Shown piece after piece: positions 35,138 to 42,806 of a DNA stretch of 58,028 nucleotides (within the stretch, counting starts at the first letter, position 1; each line of letters opens with the position of its first letter). The translations under genes and the position numbers were made by a program. The notes under the pieces are model-generated. The model was not told the origin of the DNA. It did not search any database and saw nothing but the letters and a program-made list of their open reading frames with translations. The DNA comes from Deltaproteobacteria bacterium (lineage in GTDB: Bacteria > Myxococcota_A > Polyangia > Polyangiales > Houyiibacteriaceae): positions 1 to 58,028 of the forward strand of contig JAEPMI010000011.1 of assembly GCA_017644045.1 (NCBI GenBank), written 5' to 3'.

Positions 35138-36346
35138 TCAGCGGCACTCCTGGACCAGATCGAAGCAGTTGCTACCGCACCCGCTCGAGTCCCCTTCACA
35201 GCCATCGCAGGCTCGGGCTGTCTCGCCGCAGGCGGGCGGAGCGCCGAACTGCCACCCTCGGTTGCAGCTGGACGCGCAGTAGCAGGCCCCGCCGACGTTC
35301 ACTCCACAGGCCGGGTTCCCGTTGGCAGTGAGTCGCTGTCGCTCGGCGCCGTCGCAGTCGTAGTCGTAGTCGCCGCAGGAGGTAGGCTCGGCAAACCAGT
35401 CGCCGGCACCCAGGGTTCGCGGGCGCGCGTCGGCGTCGGTGTCACAACAATCCGCGGGCCTGTCCGCCGGGGTGAAACCCGCCGGGCATCCGAAACGTGG
35501 CGCGGCGAGGGCCGCGGCGTCCGAGCACACGTCGCGACGATCGTCGCTGGTCGCGTCTCCGTATCCGTCCCGATCCACGTCAGGGATGCAGATGATCCGC
35601 AACCCCTCGTCGACCTCGCCATTGCAGTTCTCGTCGAGGTTGTCACAGCGGTACTCCTCTTCAGTCGCGAGCACCCCCGTGCATGCGGTCCAGGTACCAC
35701 TCTCGCATGTCTGCTCTCCCGCTCGGCACTCGCCCGGCCCGTCCATGCCGCAAGAGCGGGTCGCGCCTGGCTCCGTGCATCCACAACCCTCGTCGATGTC
35801 GAGGTCGCAATCGTCGTCGTAGCCATTGCAGACCTCGGGCACGACTGGGTTCACGCCCTGGACCGCGTCGTCACAATCCAGGCCGCAGACCTCCGTTCCG
35901 CCGACCGAGTTGCAGCATGCCTGGTCGATGAACCGGTCGGCGTCGACGTCGCGCTCTCCAAATGTGGTGCCGTCACAGTCCTCATCGTGGCCCGCGTCGT
36001 CGCATACTTCGGTGTTCCCGGGGTAGCGGTTCGCGTCCGAGTCGTCACAGTCCACACCGCCGCACTCGATGTCTTGGAAGCCGTCTCCATCCGCGTCGGG
36101 ACATTCCGGTGCACAAGTCGCCTCCGCTTCGAAGCACTCCCGTCCATCGCAAGGGGCTTCGCCGGTGACACAACCGAACCGGTTGGCGAACTCCGACGTG
36201 GGGTCACAGCTCTCTTCCCCGTTGCAAAAGCGGTCGTCGCTGCAGTCGGAATCGCTGACGCAGCCGGTTGGAGTGAACGCGTCCTCGGGGGACGAGCCCG
36301 AGGAGCCACAGGCCGCCGTCGCGGCGAGGGTCAGGAGCAGCGACAT
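35138..36346 (-). CDS. MopE-like metal-binding lipoprotein
   Basis: This 402-residue lipoprotein has the signal 'MSLLLTLAATAAC' (lipobox TAAC). The mature part is packed with Asp/Gly/Cys calcium-loop-like motifs of the MopE copper-binding family (PF11617): 'DADGDGFQDIECGGVDCDD', 'YPGNTEVCDDAGHDEDCDG', 'CNGYDDDCDLDIDEGC' and 'CDNLDENCNGEVDEGL'. Many bind calcium or copper at the outer membrane. The ATG at 36346 is preferred over a GTG twelve codons upstream that would add a charged stretch before the signal. It is the upstream neighbour of the permease gene on the same strand. Confidence 0.85.
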   Translation of the reverse strand: MSLLLTLAATAACGSSGSSPEDAFTPTGCVSDSDCSDDRFCNGEESCDPTSEFANRFGCVTGEAPCDGRECFEAEATCAPECPDADGDGFQDIECGGVDCDDSDANRYPGNTEVCDDAGHDEDCDGTTFGERDVDADRFIDQACCNSVGGTEVCGLDCDDAVQGVNPVVPEVCNGYDDDCDLDIDEGCGCTEPGATRSCGMDGPGECRAGEQTCESGTWTACTGVLATEEEYRCDNLDENCNGEVDEGLRIICIPDVDRDGYGDATSDDRRDVCSDAAALAAPRFGCPAGFTPADRPADCCDTDADARPRTLGAGDWFAEPTSCGDYDYDCDGAERQRLTANGNPACGVNVGGACYCASSCNRGWQFGAPPACGETARACDGCEGDSSGCGSNCFDLVQECR

Positions 36347-36422
36347 GCGGTAGGGCGTGGTAGTCAAGTCCGAAAGATACACGCAGCTCGGACGAGCGAC
36401 GCAACTTGTGGTGTTCCGAGGG

Positions 36423-37361
36423 TCAGCCTTGGGCCAGCTTCTGCTCGAAGTAGGCGATCGTCTTTTTCAGCCCTTCTTCGAGGTCGATGGTCGGCTCGAA
36501 GCCGAGCTGACGCATGGCCATCGAGATGTCGGGCTTGCGCTGACGCGGGTCGTCGGCAGGCATCGGCTTCTCGACGATCTGGTTGCCCTTGCCGATGAAG
36601 CGGATGCAGAGCTCGGCGAGCTGGCGGATGGTGAACTCGCCCGGGTTGCCGAGGTTCACCGGGCCGCTCTCCTCGGGGTGCTCCATCAGCGCGACGAAGC
36701 CGTCGATGAGGTCGTCGACGTAGCAGAAGGAGCGGGTCTGCTGGCCCGAGCCGTAGACCGTGAGGTCCTCGCCGCGAAGGGCCTGCACGATGAAGTTGCT
36801 GACCACGCGCCCGTCGTCGATGGCCATCCGCGGGCCATAGGTGTTGAAGATGCGCGCGACGCGGACCTCCACGCCGGCCTGGCGATGGAAGTCGAAGCAG
36901 AGCGTCTCGCCGCAGCGCTTGCCCTCGTCGTAGCAGGCGCGGGGACCGATCGGGTTCACGTTGCCGGTGTAGCTCTCCGGCTGCGGGTGGATGTCCGGAT
37001 CGCCGTAGACCTCGCTGGTCGACGCCTGGAAGAAGCGCGCGCCGGTCCGCTCGGCGAGGCGCAGCCCGTTGAGCGTGCCCTCGACGTTCGTGACGACGGT
37101 CTTGATGGGATCGCGCTGGTAGTGGATCGGGCTCGCCGGGCAGGCGAGATTGTAGATGCGGTCCGCCGGCGCGAAGTAGCGGTCGGTCACGTCGTGCTCC
37201 ATCACGAAGAAGCGCTCGTGCCCTTCCAGGTGCGCGATGTTGGCGCGCGACCCGGTCGAGAAGTCGTCGATGCAGAGCACCTCGTGACCGTCGGCCAGGA
37301 GCCGATCGCAGAGGTGGGACCCGAGGAAACCGGCGCCCCCGGTGACCAGACAGCGAAGCAT
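36423..37361 (-). CDS. UDP-glucuronate decarboxylase (UDP-xylose synthase), SDR family
   Basis: This 312-residue extended short-chain dehydrogenase has the NAD-binding '[17 protein letters not shown]', the '[11 protein letters not shown]' segment, catalytic Ser/Tyr/Lys in 'STSEVYGD' and 'YDEGKRCGE', and '[13 protein letters not shown]'. These match UXS/UDP-glucuronate decarboxylases, which make UDP-xylose from UDP-glucuronate for exopolysaccharides. A dTDP-glucose 4,6-dehydratase-like role is less likely because 'ACPASP' and 'RCYDEGKR'-like segments point to UXS. It is divergent from a small exported protein. Upstream bases (37362-37429) hold the shared promoter region. Confidence 0.9.
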   Translation of the reverse strand: MLRCLVTGGAGFLGSHLCDRLLADGHEVLCIDDFSTGSRANIAHLEGHERFFVMEHDVTDRYFAPADRIYNLACPASPIHYQRDPIKTVVTNVEGTLNGLRLAERTGARFFQASTSEVYGDPDIHPQPESYTGNVNPIGPRACYDEGKRCGETLCFDFHRQAGVEVRVARIFNTYGPRMAIDDGRVVSNFIVQALRGEDLTVYGSGQQTRSFCYVDDLIDGFVALMEHPEESGPVNLGNPGEFTIRQLAELCIRFIGKGNQIVEKPMPADDPRQRKPDISMAMRQLGFEPTIDLEEGLKKTIAYFEQKLAQG

Positions 37362-37429
37362 CGTCGCGTCTTAGCGCATCCCATCCACGGTGGCGAGCGT
37401 GCCTCCCAGTGGCGCGCTACGCTGTGCCC

Positions 37430-37948
37430 GTGCGTTCGCTGACCCTCGCTCCGCTGCTCCTCTTGCTGCTCTCGCCCGCGTCCGCCCAGGACGGACCGGA
37501 GGCTCGCTTACAGGGCGCCTGGACCTGCACCTCGGTGAGCACCGCTCGCCAGGGGCGGGACCGCGCCATCGACTCGGCGACCGACGACATGAGCATCCTG
37601 ATCCGCGGGATCGCTCGGCGGCGCCTCCGCGACGAGATGCCCATCGCGTCGCGGATCCAGGTCTCGGGCTCGGGGTCGTCCTTCCGCGCCCACGTCGGCG
37701 CCTACCACCTCGACTTCGCCGCCGACGGTCGCAGCCACCCTTTCACGGACCCCTTCGACAACGAGATGCGGGCGAAGCAGCGTTTCCGCTCCGGCAAGCT
37801 CGTGCAGACGATGACCAGCGACGACGCGACGCTGACCCATTCGCTCTCGCTCTCGGACGACGGAGCGACCCTGACGCTCACCGTGAAGATCGAGAGCCAC
37901 CACCTGCCCGGCGACGTGCTCTTCCACGTCCGCTACCGCCGCGCGTGA
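37430..37948 (+). CDS. Small exported protein, function unknown
   Basis: This protein of about 172 residues has a clean signal peptide ('RSLTLAPLLLLLLSPASAQ'). The mature part looks like a small beta-sandwich: 'RLQGAWTCTSVSTARQG', 'FRAHVGAYHLDFAADG', 'HSLSLSDDGATLTLTVKIES'. This resembles lipocalin-like or DUF2147-like proteins, but no family is certain. The GTG at 37430 gives the best signal peptide; another GTG seven codons upstream (37409) is possible. It may be in one transcript with the SGNH hydrolase 64 bases downstream. Confidence 0.6.
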   Translation: MRSLTLAPLLLLLLSPASAQDGPEARLQGAWTCTSVSTARQGRDRAIDSATDDMSILIRGIARRRLRDEMPIASRIQVSGSGSSFRAHVGAYHLDFAADGRSHPFTDPFDNEMRAKQRFRSGKLVQTMTSDDATLTHSLSLSDDGATLTLTVKIESHHLPGDVLFHVRYRRA

Positions 37949-38012
37949 GCGCCGCGAGAGCCCGGAACCCCATTTTCTCGACTCGCGACGGCCACGCTGT
38001 CATGTTCGAAGG

Positions 38013-39410
38013 GTGAGGCGCGTCGCGCAGTCCCCCCTGGCCATCGTCTTCCTGGGCGCGGTGGCGGCATTCGCCTGGAACGCAGGCTATGACGCAGCGA
38101 CCGGAGACGGACAGGCCGCCGCCGACGGCCCGACCGATCAGGACGACCAACGCCTGACCCCGATCGTCGAGGGCGTTCGACCGCCCACACGAGAGCCGGA
38201 GCCGCCGATCGTGCGCGAGGGACCGCGGGTCCTGCGCGAGCCGGCCGAGGACGAGCTGGGCTTCGACATCTCCATCGAGGACCGCGATGGCCACTCGATG
38301 GATGCGCTTCATCGGGCGCTCCGGCGCGCCGAGCGCGGCGAGGGCCAGGCCCGGCTGATGTTCTACGGCGCGAGCCACGTCGCGAGCGACCTCTTCACGG
38401 GCTACATCCGCCGTGAGCTCCAGCGGCGCTTCGGCGACGCTGGCCACGGGATCATCCTCCCGGCGCATCCGTGGCCGAGCTACCGCCACCGCGACATCGA
38501 CATGGACTCGTCGCGCCGCCGCTGGGATTCGGAGCGGGTCCGCGCGAGCACCCGCGAGGTCGACCACTACGGCGTCGCCGGCACCTACGTCGAGACCGAC
38601 CGCGCCGGCGCGTGGGGTCGGGTCTCGACCGAAGACGGCGAGCTCGGCGCCAACGCCTCGCTCTTCGATCTCTACTACCTGGAGCAGCCCGAGGGCGGCT
38701 CCTTCGACGTCTTCCTCGACGGCCGTCCGGTCCAGCGCGTCAGCACCGCGGGCGAGGGGACCCAGGGTGGGTACGCCACCTTCCGCGTCCCCGACGGCGC
38801 CCATCAGATGGAGCTCCGCACGATCGGTGACGGGATGGTCCGCCTCTTCGGCGTGGCCGTCGAGCGCGAGACGCCGGGCGTGATCGTCGACACCCTCGGC
38901 ATCAACGGCGCGCGGGCCCGCTACCACCTCAAGTGGGACGACACGCTCTACCGAGAGCACCTGCGCCGCCGTCAGCCCGATCTGGTCGTGGTCGCCTACG
39001 GCACCAACGAGAGCGGCGACGAGGTGCCCATCGAGCGCTACGAGGCGCGCGTTCGGCAGGTGATGGCGCGCATCCGCGAGACCGTGCCCGACGCGAGCTG
39101 CCTGCTCGTCGGACCCTCCGATCGCCCCGTGCGGCTCGATGACGGGACCTTCGAGGACCGCCCTCGGACCCACGAGCTCATCGCTTCCCAGCATCGCGTC
39201 GCGGTCGAGCTCGGCTGCGGCTTCTTCGACCTGGTCTCCTTCAGCGGCGGCCCGCTCTCGATGGTGGAGTGGGCGGCGGCCGATCCCTCCTACGGCTCCG
39301 GCGACCACGTGCACTACACGCGCCGCGGCTACGAGCGCCTCGGCGAGTCCCTGCTCGCCGCGCTCCTCGAGGGCTACACCAGCCCGACGACCGCGCCCGA
39401 CCCCGAGTAG
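38013..39410 (+). CDS. SGNH/GDSL-type hydrolase, exported
   Basis: This 465-residue protein has an N-terminal membrane anchor ('LAIVFLGAVAAFAWNAGY') and a proline-rich linker. An SGNH esterase follows. The block I nucleophile lies in 'LMFYGASHVASDLFTGY', with the Gly in 'INGARARYHL' and the Asn in 'VVVAYGTNESGDEV'. The catalytic Asp/His pair is in 'GSGDHVHYTRRGYERLGE'. A carbohydrate-binding-like insert lies between blocks I and III. Such proteins act as polysaccharide O-acetyl esterases (PatB-like), which would fit the deacetylase and UXS genes nearby. GTG start; it ends immediately before the convergent FrnE-like gene with no gap. Confidence 0.82.
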   Translation: MRRVAQSPLAIVFLGAVAAFAWNAGYDAATGDGQAAADGPTDQDDQRLTPIVEGVRPPTREPEPPIVREGPRVLREPAEDELGFDISIEDRDGHSMDALHRALRRAERGEGQARLMFYGASHVASDLFTGYIRRELQRRFGDAGHGIILPAHPWPSYRHRDIDMDSSRRRWDSERVRASTREVDHYGVAGTYVETDRAGAWGRVSTEDGELGANASLFDLYYLEQPEGGSFDVFLDGRPVQRVSTAGEGTQGGYATFRVPDGAHQMELRTIGDGMVRLFGVAVERETPGVIVDTLGINGARARYHLKWDDTLYREHLRRRQPDLVVVAYGTNESGDEVPIERYEARVRQVMARIRETVPDASCLLVGPSDRPVRLDDGTFEDRPRTHELIASQHRVAVELGCGFFDLVSFSGGPLSMVEWAAADPSYGSGDHVHYTRRGYERLGESLLAALLEGYTSPTTAPDPE

Positions 39411-40112
39411 TCAGCAGCCGTCGGGGCCGCAGGCGGCGCCCTCGACGATCTCGAGGGGCGCCATCTCCTGGTGGGCCTTGCGGAGCACGGAGAGGACCGT
39501 GTCGGCGTTCTGGGCGCCCTGGATGGCGTAGCGGCGGTCGAGGACGAAGAAGGGCACCCCGCGAATCCCGAGCTGCGCCGCCTGCTGCTCGTCGAGGCGC
39601 ACGTCTTCCGCGAAGGCGTCCGACTGGAGCACGCCCTGGACCTCGTCGGCGTCGAGACCGGTGGCGACCGCGACCTTCGCGATGGCTTCGTGGTCACCGA
39701 TGGCGACGCCCTGCTCGAGGTAGGCGCTGAAGAAGGCCTCCTTCATCGCGTCCTGCTTCCCGTGCTCGGCGGCGAGGTGCACCAGCCGGTGGGCGTCGAA
39801 GGTGTTCCCGGGCTGGATGCGATCGAAGTCGAAGGAGAGCCCGTCGGCCGCGGCGGTCTCGGTCATCTGGTCGACCATGGCGCGGGCTCGCTCCGCGGTG
39901 GCGCCGTACTTCTTGGCGAGGCGGTCGATGTAGGAGACCTCTTCGGTGGAGATCTCCCGAGGCGCCGAGGGGTCGAGCTCGAAGGAGCGCCAGTGGAGCT
40001 CGACGTCGGCGCGGTGCTCGAAGCGCTCCAGGGCGGCTTCGAAGCGGCGCTTGCCCACGTAACACCAGGGGCAGGCGATGTCGGACCAGACGTCGATGCG
40101 GAGGGTGGCCAT
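39411..40112 (-). CDS. DsbA-family oxidoreductase (FrnE-like)
   Basis: This 233-residue cytoplasmic thioredoxin-fold protein has 'VWSDIACPWCYVGKRRFE' (CPWC active site near residues 14-17), 'RIQPGNTFDAHRL' and the cis-Pro loop 'GIRGVPFFVLDRRYAIQGAQ'. These match FrnE/polyketide-type DsbA proteins, which act on thiols. A C-terminal 'GAACGPDGC' adds another cysteine pair, as in several FrnE relatives. The ATG at 40112 replaces a slightly longer start. Its 5' side is a structured repeat element rather than an ordinary promoter. Confidence 0.9.
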   Translation of the reverse strand: MATLRIDVWSDIACPWCYVGKRRFEAALERFEHRADVELHWRSFELDPSAPREISTEEVSYIDRLAKKYGATAERARAMVDQMTETAAADGLSFDFDRIQPGNTFDAHRLVHLAAEHGKQDAMKEAFFSAYLEQGVAIGDHEAIAKVAVATGLDADEVQGVLQSDAFAEDVRLDEQQAAQLGIRGVPFFVLDRRYAIQGAQNADTVLSVLRKAHQEMAPLEIVEGAACGPDGC

Positions 40113-40148
40113 GCACCGCACTCTGGGGCCCCGCCTCCCGATGTCGAG

Positions 40149-40314
40149 TGGCGCGTGAGACAGAACGGTCGAAGGGCGCTACGCGCCCTGAGCACGCCCG
40201 CTGCGGTCGTCCCCTTACGCTCGAAGATACTTCGGCATCTCCTCGGTGCGCGGACACCCCATCGAACCCACCCAGACCACGGATCACCCGCCAACCGTTC
40301 TGACTCACGCGCTA
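40149..40314 (+). repeat. Structured intergenic repeat, copy 1
   Basis: This 166-bp element is bounded by inverted repeats (40149-40171 and 40292-40314, 20 of 23 positions complementary). Inside are an AGGGCGC-TAC-GCGCCCT hairpin and AGATAC-TTCG-GCATCT, a stem with a C(TTCG)G loop at 40225-40240. Its core (40178-40286) aligns without gaps to the reverse complement of copy 2 (42668-42776) with 84 of 109 matches. The right end supplies the TAG stop of the DUF1963 gene. It lies between two leftward genes. Confidence 0.8.
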
Positions 40315-41244
40315 GCCGCACTGGAGCTGGAACCAGGCCTGGTCCCAGGCGCCGGCGGCGATGTCGGCCTCGCGCATCCAGAAGTAGAGGTTCCCGAGGT
40401 CGCCCCACATCCAGTCGAGGTCGTCGTCGCTCGCGAGCTGCAGCAGGAGTCGCCACTCGCCATGGCTGCTGGCGAGGCGCTCGAGCTCCTCCTCGTCTAC
40501 GTCGGGCGGTCGGCCGAGGTACACGCCCTGGGTCACGAGCGCGCAGCTCCGCGCCATGTCGCCCTGAACCTGATCGGGGTGCCCGCCGATCTGGTGGGCA
40601 GCGATCTCCTCTTCCGGCTCGAGGGCGTCGCCGAGATCGAGGTAGGCGTCCCAGTCGTCCATGTCCTCTGGCCACACGGGCAGGGTCTGGACCGCCTCGA
40701 AGCGAACGGCGCCCTCCTTCAGGACGTGCTCGGCCGGCAGGTCCGCCGGCGGCGGCCGACGCTCGAGCGTCGATCCTGCGGGGACGTGGAGCACGCGGAA
40801 GCTGCGGCGGTGCGAGTCGCAGTAGCCCCAGGGCTGTTCGGCGAGGTCGTCGAAGAAGAGCAAGAGCCCCGAGCTCGGGAGCGGCAGGCCGTGCGGCAGC
40901 CCCTCGAGCTCGCTCAGATCGAGCTGCGCCAGGAACGCGAGCGGGACCTCGCGCTCCTGCTGCTTCAGCATCGCTTCGATGCGCGCCGTGACGTGCTCCG
41001 TCTGCGGCTTCGCGCGGAGGTCGGCGATCTCGTTGCGGTTGTAGTCCGACATCGCCCATCGCGGCCAAGGCACGTAGGCGGGCAGGTCGGGCAGACCGCC
41101 CAACTTCGATGCGCCGACGCGCGCGTCTCCAACGGTGACGCGCAGCCGAACGGCGGGAGCCAATCGGGCGGCGGTGGCGTCGGGGTCCAGCCCCACCGCG
41201 GCGCAGGCCTCGGGGATACGTGAGGGGTCGATCTGGTTCGGCAT
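40312..41244 (-). CDS. DUF1963 (YwqG-like) protein
   Basis: This 310-residue soluble protein contains the DUF1963/YwqG pattern: 'SKLGGLPDLPAYVPWPRWA' near residue 47, 'PLAFLAQLDLSELEGLPHG', 'GLLLFFDDLAEQPWGY', 'HQIGGHPDQVQGDMA' and 'LLLQLASDDDLDWMWGDLG'. The role of this family is not established. The TAG stop lies in the outer end (CTAG) of the structured repeat copy 1. The 18-base gap upstream places it just after the DUF3995-type membrane protein gene on the same strand. Confidence 0.88.
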   Translation of the reverse strand: MPNQIDPSRIPEACAAVGLDPDATAARLAPAVRLRVTVGDARVGASKLGGLPDLPAYVPWPRWAMSDYNRNEIADLRAKPQTEHVTARIEAMLKQQEREVPLAFLAQLDLSELEGLPHGLPLPSSGLLLFFDDLAEQPWGYCDSHRRSFRVLHVPAGSTLERRPPPADLPAEHVLKEGAVRFEAVQTLPVWPEDMDDWDAYLDLGDALEPEEEIAAHQIGGHPDQVQGDMARSCALVTQGVYLGRPPDVDEEELERLASSHGEWRLLLQLASDDDLDWMWGDLGNLYFWMREADIAAGAWDQAWFQLQCG

Positions 41245-41262
41245 CCCCGGGAGGGTAGCCCG

Positions 41263-42027
41263 TCAGCCCACCAGCGCGGAGAGGGCACCGAAGAGGAGCG
41301 TGACCATCAGCGGCGTGTACACGCGATCGTCGAGCCGGGCGAACGCGGTCGAGCGCCGGCGCTTCGTGAAACCGACCTGCCTTCCATCCCCGATCGCTCG
41401 CGCCGTGAGCAGGACCGCGGCGAGACCGGTGGCGGCGCGGACCCACCACGGCGGCGTGGCGAGCAGCGACCACGAGAGGAGCGCGACGAACGCCAGGAGC
41501 GCCGCGACCACGCCGAGGCACGCGAGCGGTCCCGGCTCGAAGCGCGGACCTCCGTCCTCCCGCGCGGGGACCGCTGCGGCGAACCAGCGCCTTCCGCCCG
41601 CCGCCCAGTAGGCGTGCAGGAGGGCCGCGGCGATCGCGACGACGATCGCGGCGCTCGCCACGGCCGGGAGACCCCAGGCCGGCACGCGGCCCTCGTGGAG
41701 GAGCGCGGCGGCGCCCGCGAGCAGGAAGAGGGGCCAGGCCAGGTGGCCACGGAGCCAGACGAGCCCTGCCGCGCCCGAGACCAGGCACACGCCCGCCATC
41801 GCCAGCGCGGGCGAGGCCCCGCACATGACCGCGGCGAGGCCCAGCCACGCCAGGGTGGTCAGGTGCCACGCGCCCCGCAGGAGGATCTCGCTCGGCCGCC
41901 GCCCGAGGCGGAGGGACCAGCCCTCGGATGCCAGGAGCGGACCGACCACCAGCCGCTCACCGAGGAACGAGTGAGCGAACCCGATCAGTCCGAGTACGCC
42001 CGCCGACACCCATGCTGCACCTTCCAT
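41263..42027 (-). CDS. Membrane protein with a DUF3995-like C-terminus
   Basis: This 254-residue protein has about seven to eight hydrophobic segments. The N-terminal part ('VLGLIGFAHSFLGERLVVGPLL') carries a His/Ser/Glu motif within the first helices. The C-terminal 'TARAIGDGRQVGFTKRRRSTAFARLDDRVYTPL' pattern resembles DUF3995. The two parts may be a fusion of two small membrane families. An AGGAGG ribosome site five bases before the ATG at 42027 fixes the start. It is divergent from a TetR regulator, with two matching CATACG palindromes between them, so it is probably that regulator's target. Confidence 0.78.
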   Translation of the reverse strand: MEGAAWVSAGVLGLIGFAHSFLGERLVVGPLLASEGWSLRLGRRPSEILLRGAWHLTTLAWLGLAAVMCGASPALAMAGVCLVSGAAGLVWLRGHLAWPLFLLAGAAALLHEGRVPAWGLPAVASAAIVVAIAAALLHAYWAAGGRRWFAAAVPAREDGGPRFEPGPLACLGVVAALLAFVALLSWSLLATPPWWVRAATGLAAVLLTARAIGDGRQVGFTKRRRSTAFARLDDRVYTPLMVTLLFGALSALVG

Positions 42028-42043
42028 GTCTGCCTCCTTGGAC

Positions 42044-42059
42044 CATACGGGTCCGTATG
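42044..42059. promoter_or_regulatory. TetR operator-like palindrome, copy 1
   Basis: CATACGGGTCCGTATG has perfect seven-base arms around a two-base centre. It lies 17 bases upstream of the leftward membrane protein start. Confidence 0.7.
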
Positions 42060-42071
42060 TTGAAGGGATAG

Positions 42072-42087
42072 CATACGGTGGCGTATG
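42072..42087. promoter_or_regulatory. TetR operator-like palindrome, copy 2
   Basis: CATACGGTGGCGTATG has six-base arms at the same outer spacing as copy 1, with centres 28 bases apart. It ends eight bases before the TetR ATG and would cover that gene's ribosome-binding region, which fits autorepression. Confidence 0.7.
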
Positions 42088-42095
42088 GTCAACGG

Positions 42096-42641
42096 ATGGC
42101 ACGATTGACGCGTGACGACTGGGTGCGCGCGGCGATGCGGGAGATGGCCGCCCACGGCGCGGACGCCGTGAAGGTCGAAGCTCTGGCGCGGGCGCTCGAG
42201 GTCTCGAAGGGCAGCTTCTACCACCACTTCGGCAAGCGCTCGGACCTGCTCGAGGCCCTGCTCGAGCACTGGGAAGCGCAGGGGACCGAGGACGTCATCC
42301 GCGGCGTCGAGTCGGCCGCGACCGATCCGGCGGGTCGCCTGCGTGCGCTCATGCAGCGGGTCTTCGGTGCCGAGCTCGAGTACGACGTCTTCGAGTCGCA
42401 GCTTCGCGCCTGGGCTCGCCGCGACCCGATCGCTCAGGCGGTGGTCGCGCGGGTCGACGAGCGCCGCGTCGGCTTCGTGACCGACCTGCTCGTAGCGCAC
42501 GGGTTGAAGCGGAAGGCCGCGCGCGAGCGCTCGCGGATCCTCTACCGCGCGCTCGTCGGCGACTTCGTGATCCGCAGCCACGGTGGCGACGCGCTCGGCA
42601 AGCGTGAGCTCGACACGCTCTTTCAGCTCCTGATCGGCTAG
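42096..42641 (+). CDS. TetR-family regulator
   Basis: This 181-residue regulator has an N-terminal helix-turn-helix ('WVRAAMREMAAHGADAVKVE', 'ALARALEVSKGSFYHHFGKR') and a helical C-terminal ligand domain. The ATG at 42096 is chosen over a GTG six codons upstream, because that longer start would lie inside the second palindrome. Its TAG stop is formed by the CTAG at the end of the structured repeat copy 2. The partner is the divergent membrane protein; the ligand is unknown. Confidence 0.9.
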   Translation: MARLTRDDWVRAAMREMAAHGADAVKVEALARALEVSKGSFYHHFGKRSDLLEALLEHWEAQGTEDVIRGVESAATDPAGRLRALMQRVFGAELEYDVFESQLRAWARRDPIAQAVVARVDERRVGFVTDLLVAHGLKRKAARERSRILYRALVGDFVIRSHGGDALGKRELDTLFQLLIG

Positions 42642-42806
42642 AGCGCATCTCAGAACCCATCGCCAGTTGATCCGTGGACTCGGTGCGTGAGGCGGAGCGT
42701 CCGCGAACCGAGGAAATGCCAAAGCATTTTCGAGTGTGAGGGGACGGCTGCGAGTTGCGTGCTGAGGCCGCGTAGCGGCGGCGAGGGGGTTTGAGATGCG
42801 CTCTAG
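42638..42806 (-). repeat. Structured intergenic repeat, copy 2
   Basis: This 169-bp element fills the gap between two convergent genes. Its 27-base inverted arms (42638-42664 and 42780-42806) match at 24 positions, including a perfect 15-base outer part starting CTAG. Inside are CTCGGT/ACCGAG enclosing GCGGA-GCG-TCCGC (42679-42712), AAATGC-CAAA-GCATTT (42714-42729) and GCCGC-GTA-GCGGC (42767-42779). Both flanking genes use the CTAG ends for their TAG stops. It is the reverse-complement homologue of copy 1 at 40149-40314. Confidence 0.82.

Noticed and set aside
33623-36598. 991-residue plus-strand ORF
   Set aside because: It lies opposite the NCS2 permease and MopE-like genes. Its composition (Arg/His/Asp-rich, no motifs) is that of a GC-rich shadow frame.
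42642-42802. Ordinary bidirectional terminator
   Set aside because: The inverted arms are long and enclose several conserved hairpins, and a homologous copy lies between two co-directional genes, so a simple terminator does not explain it.
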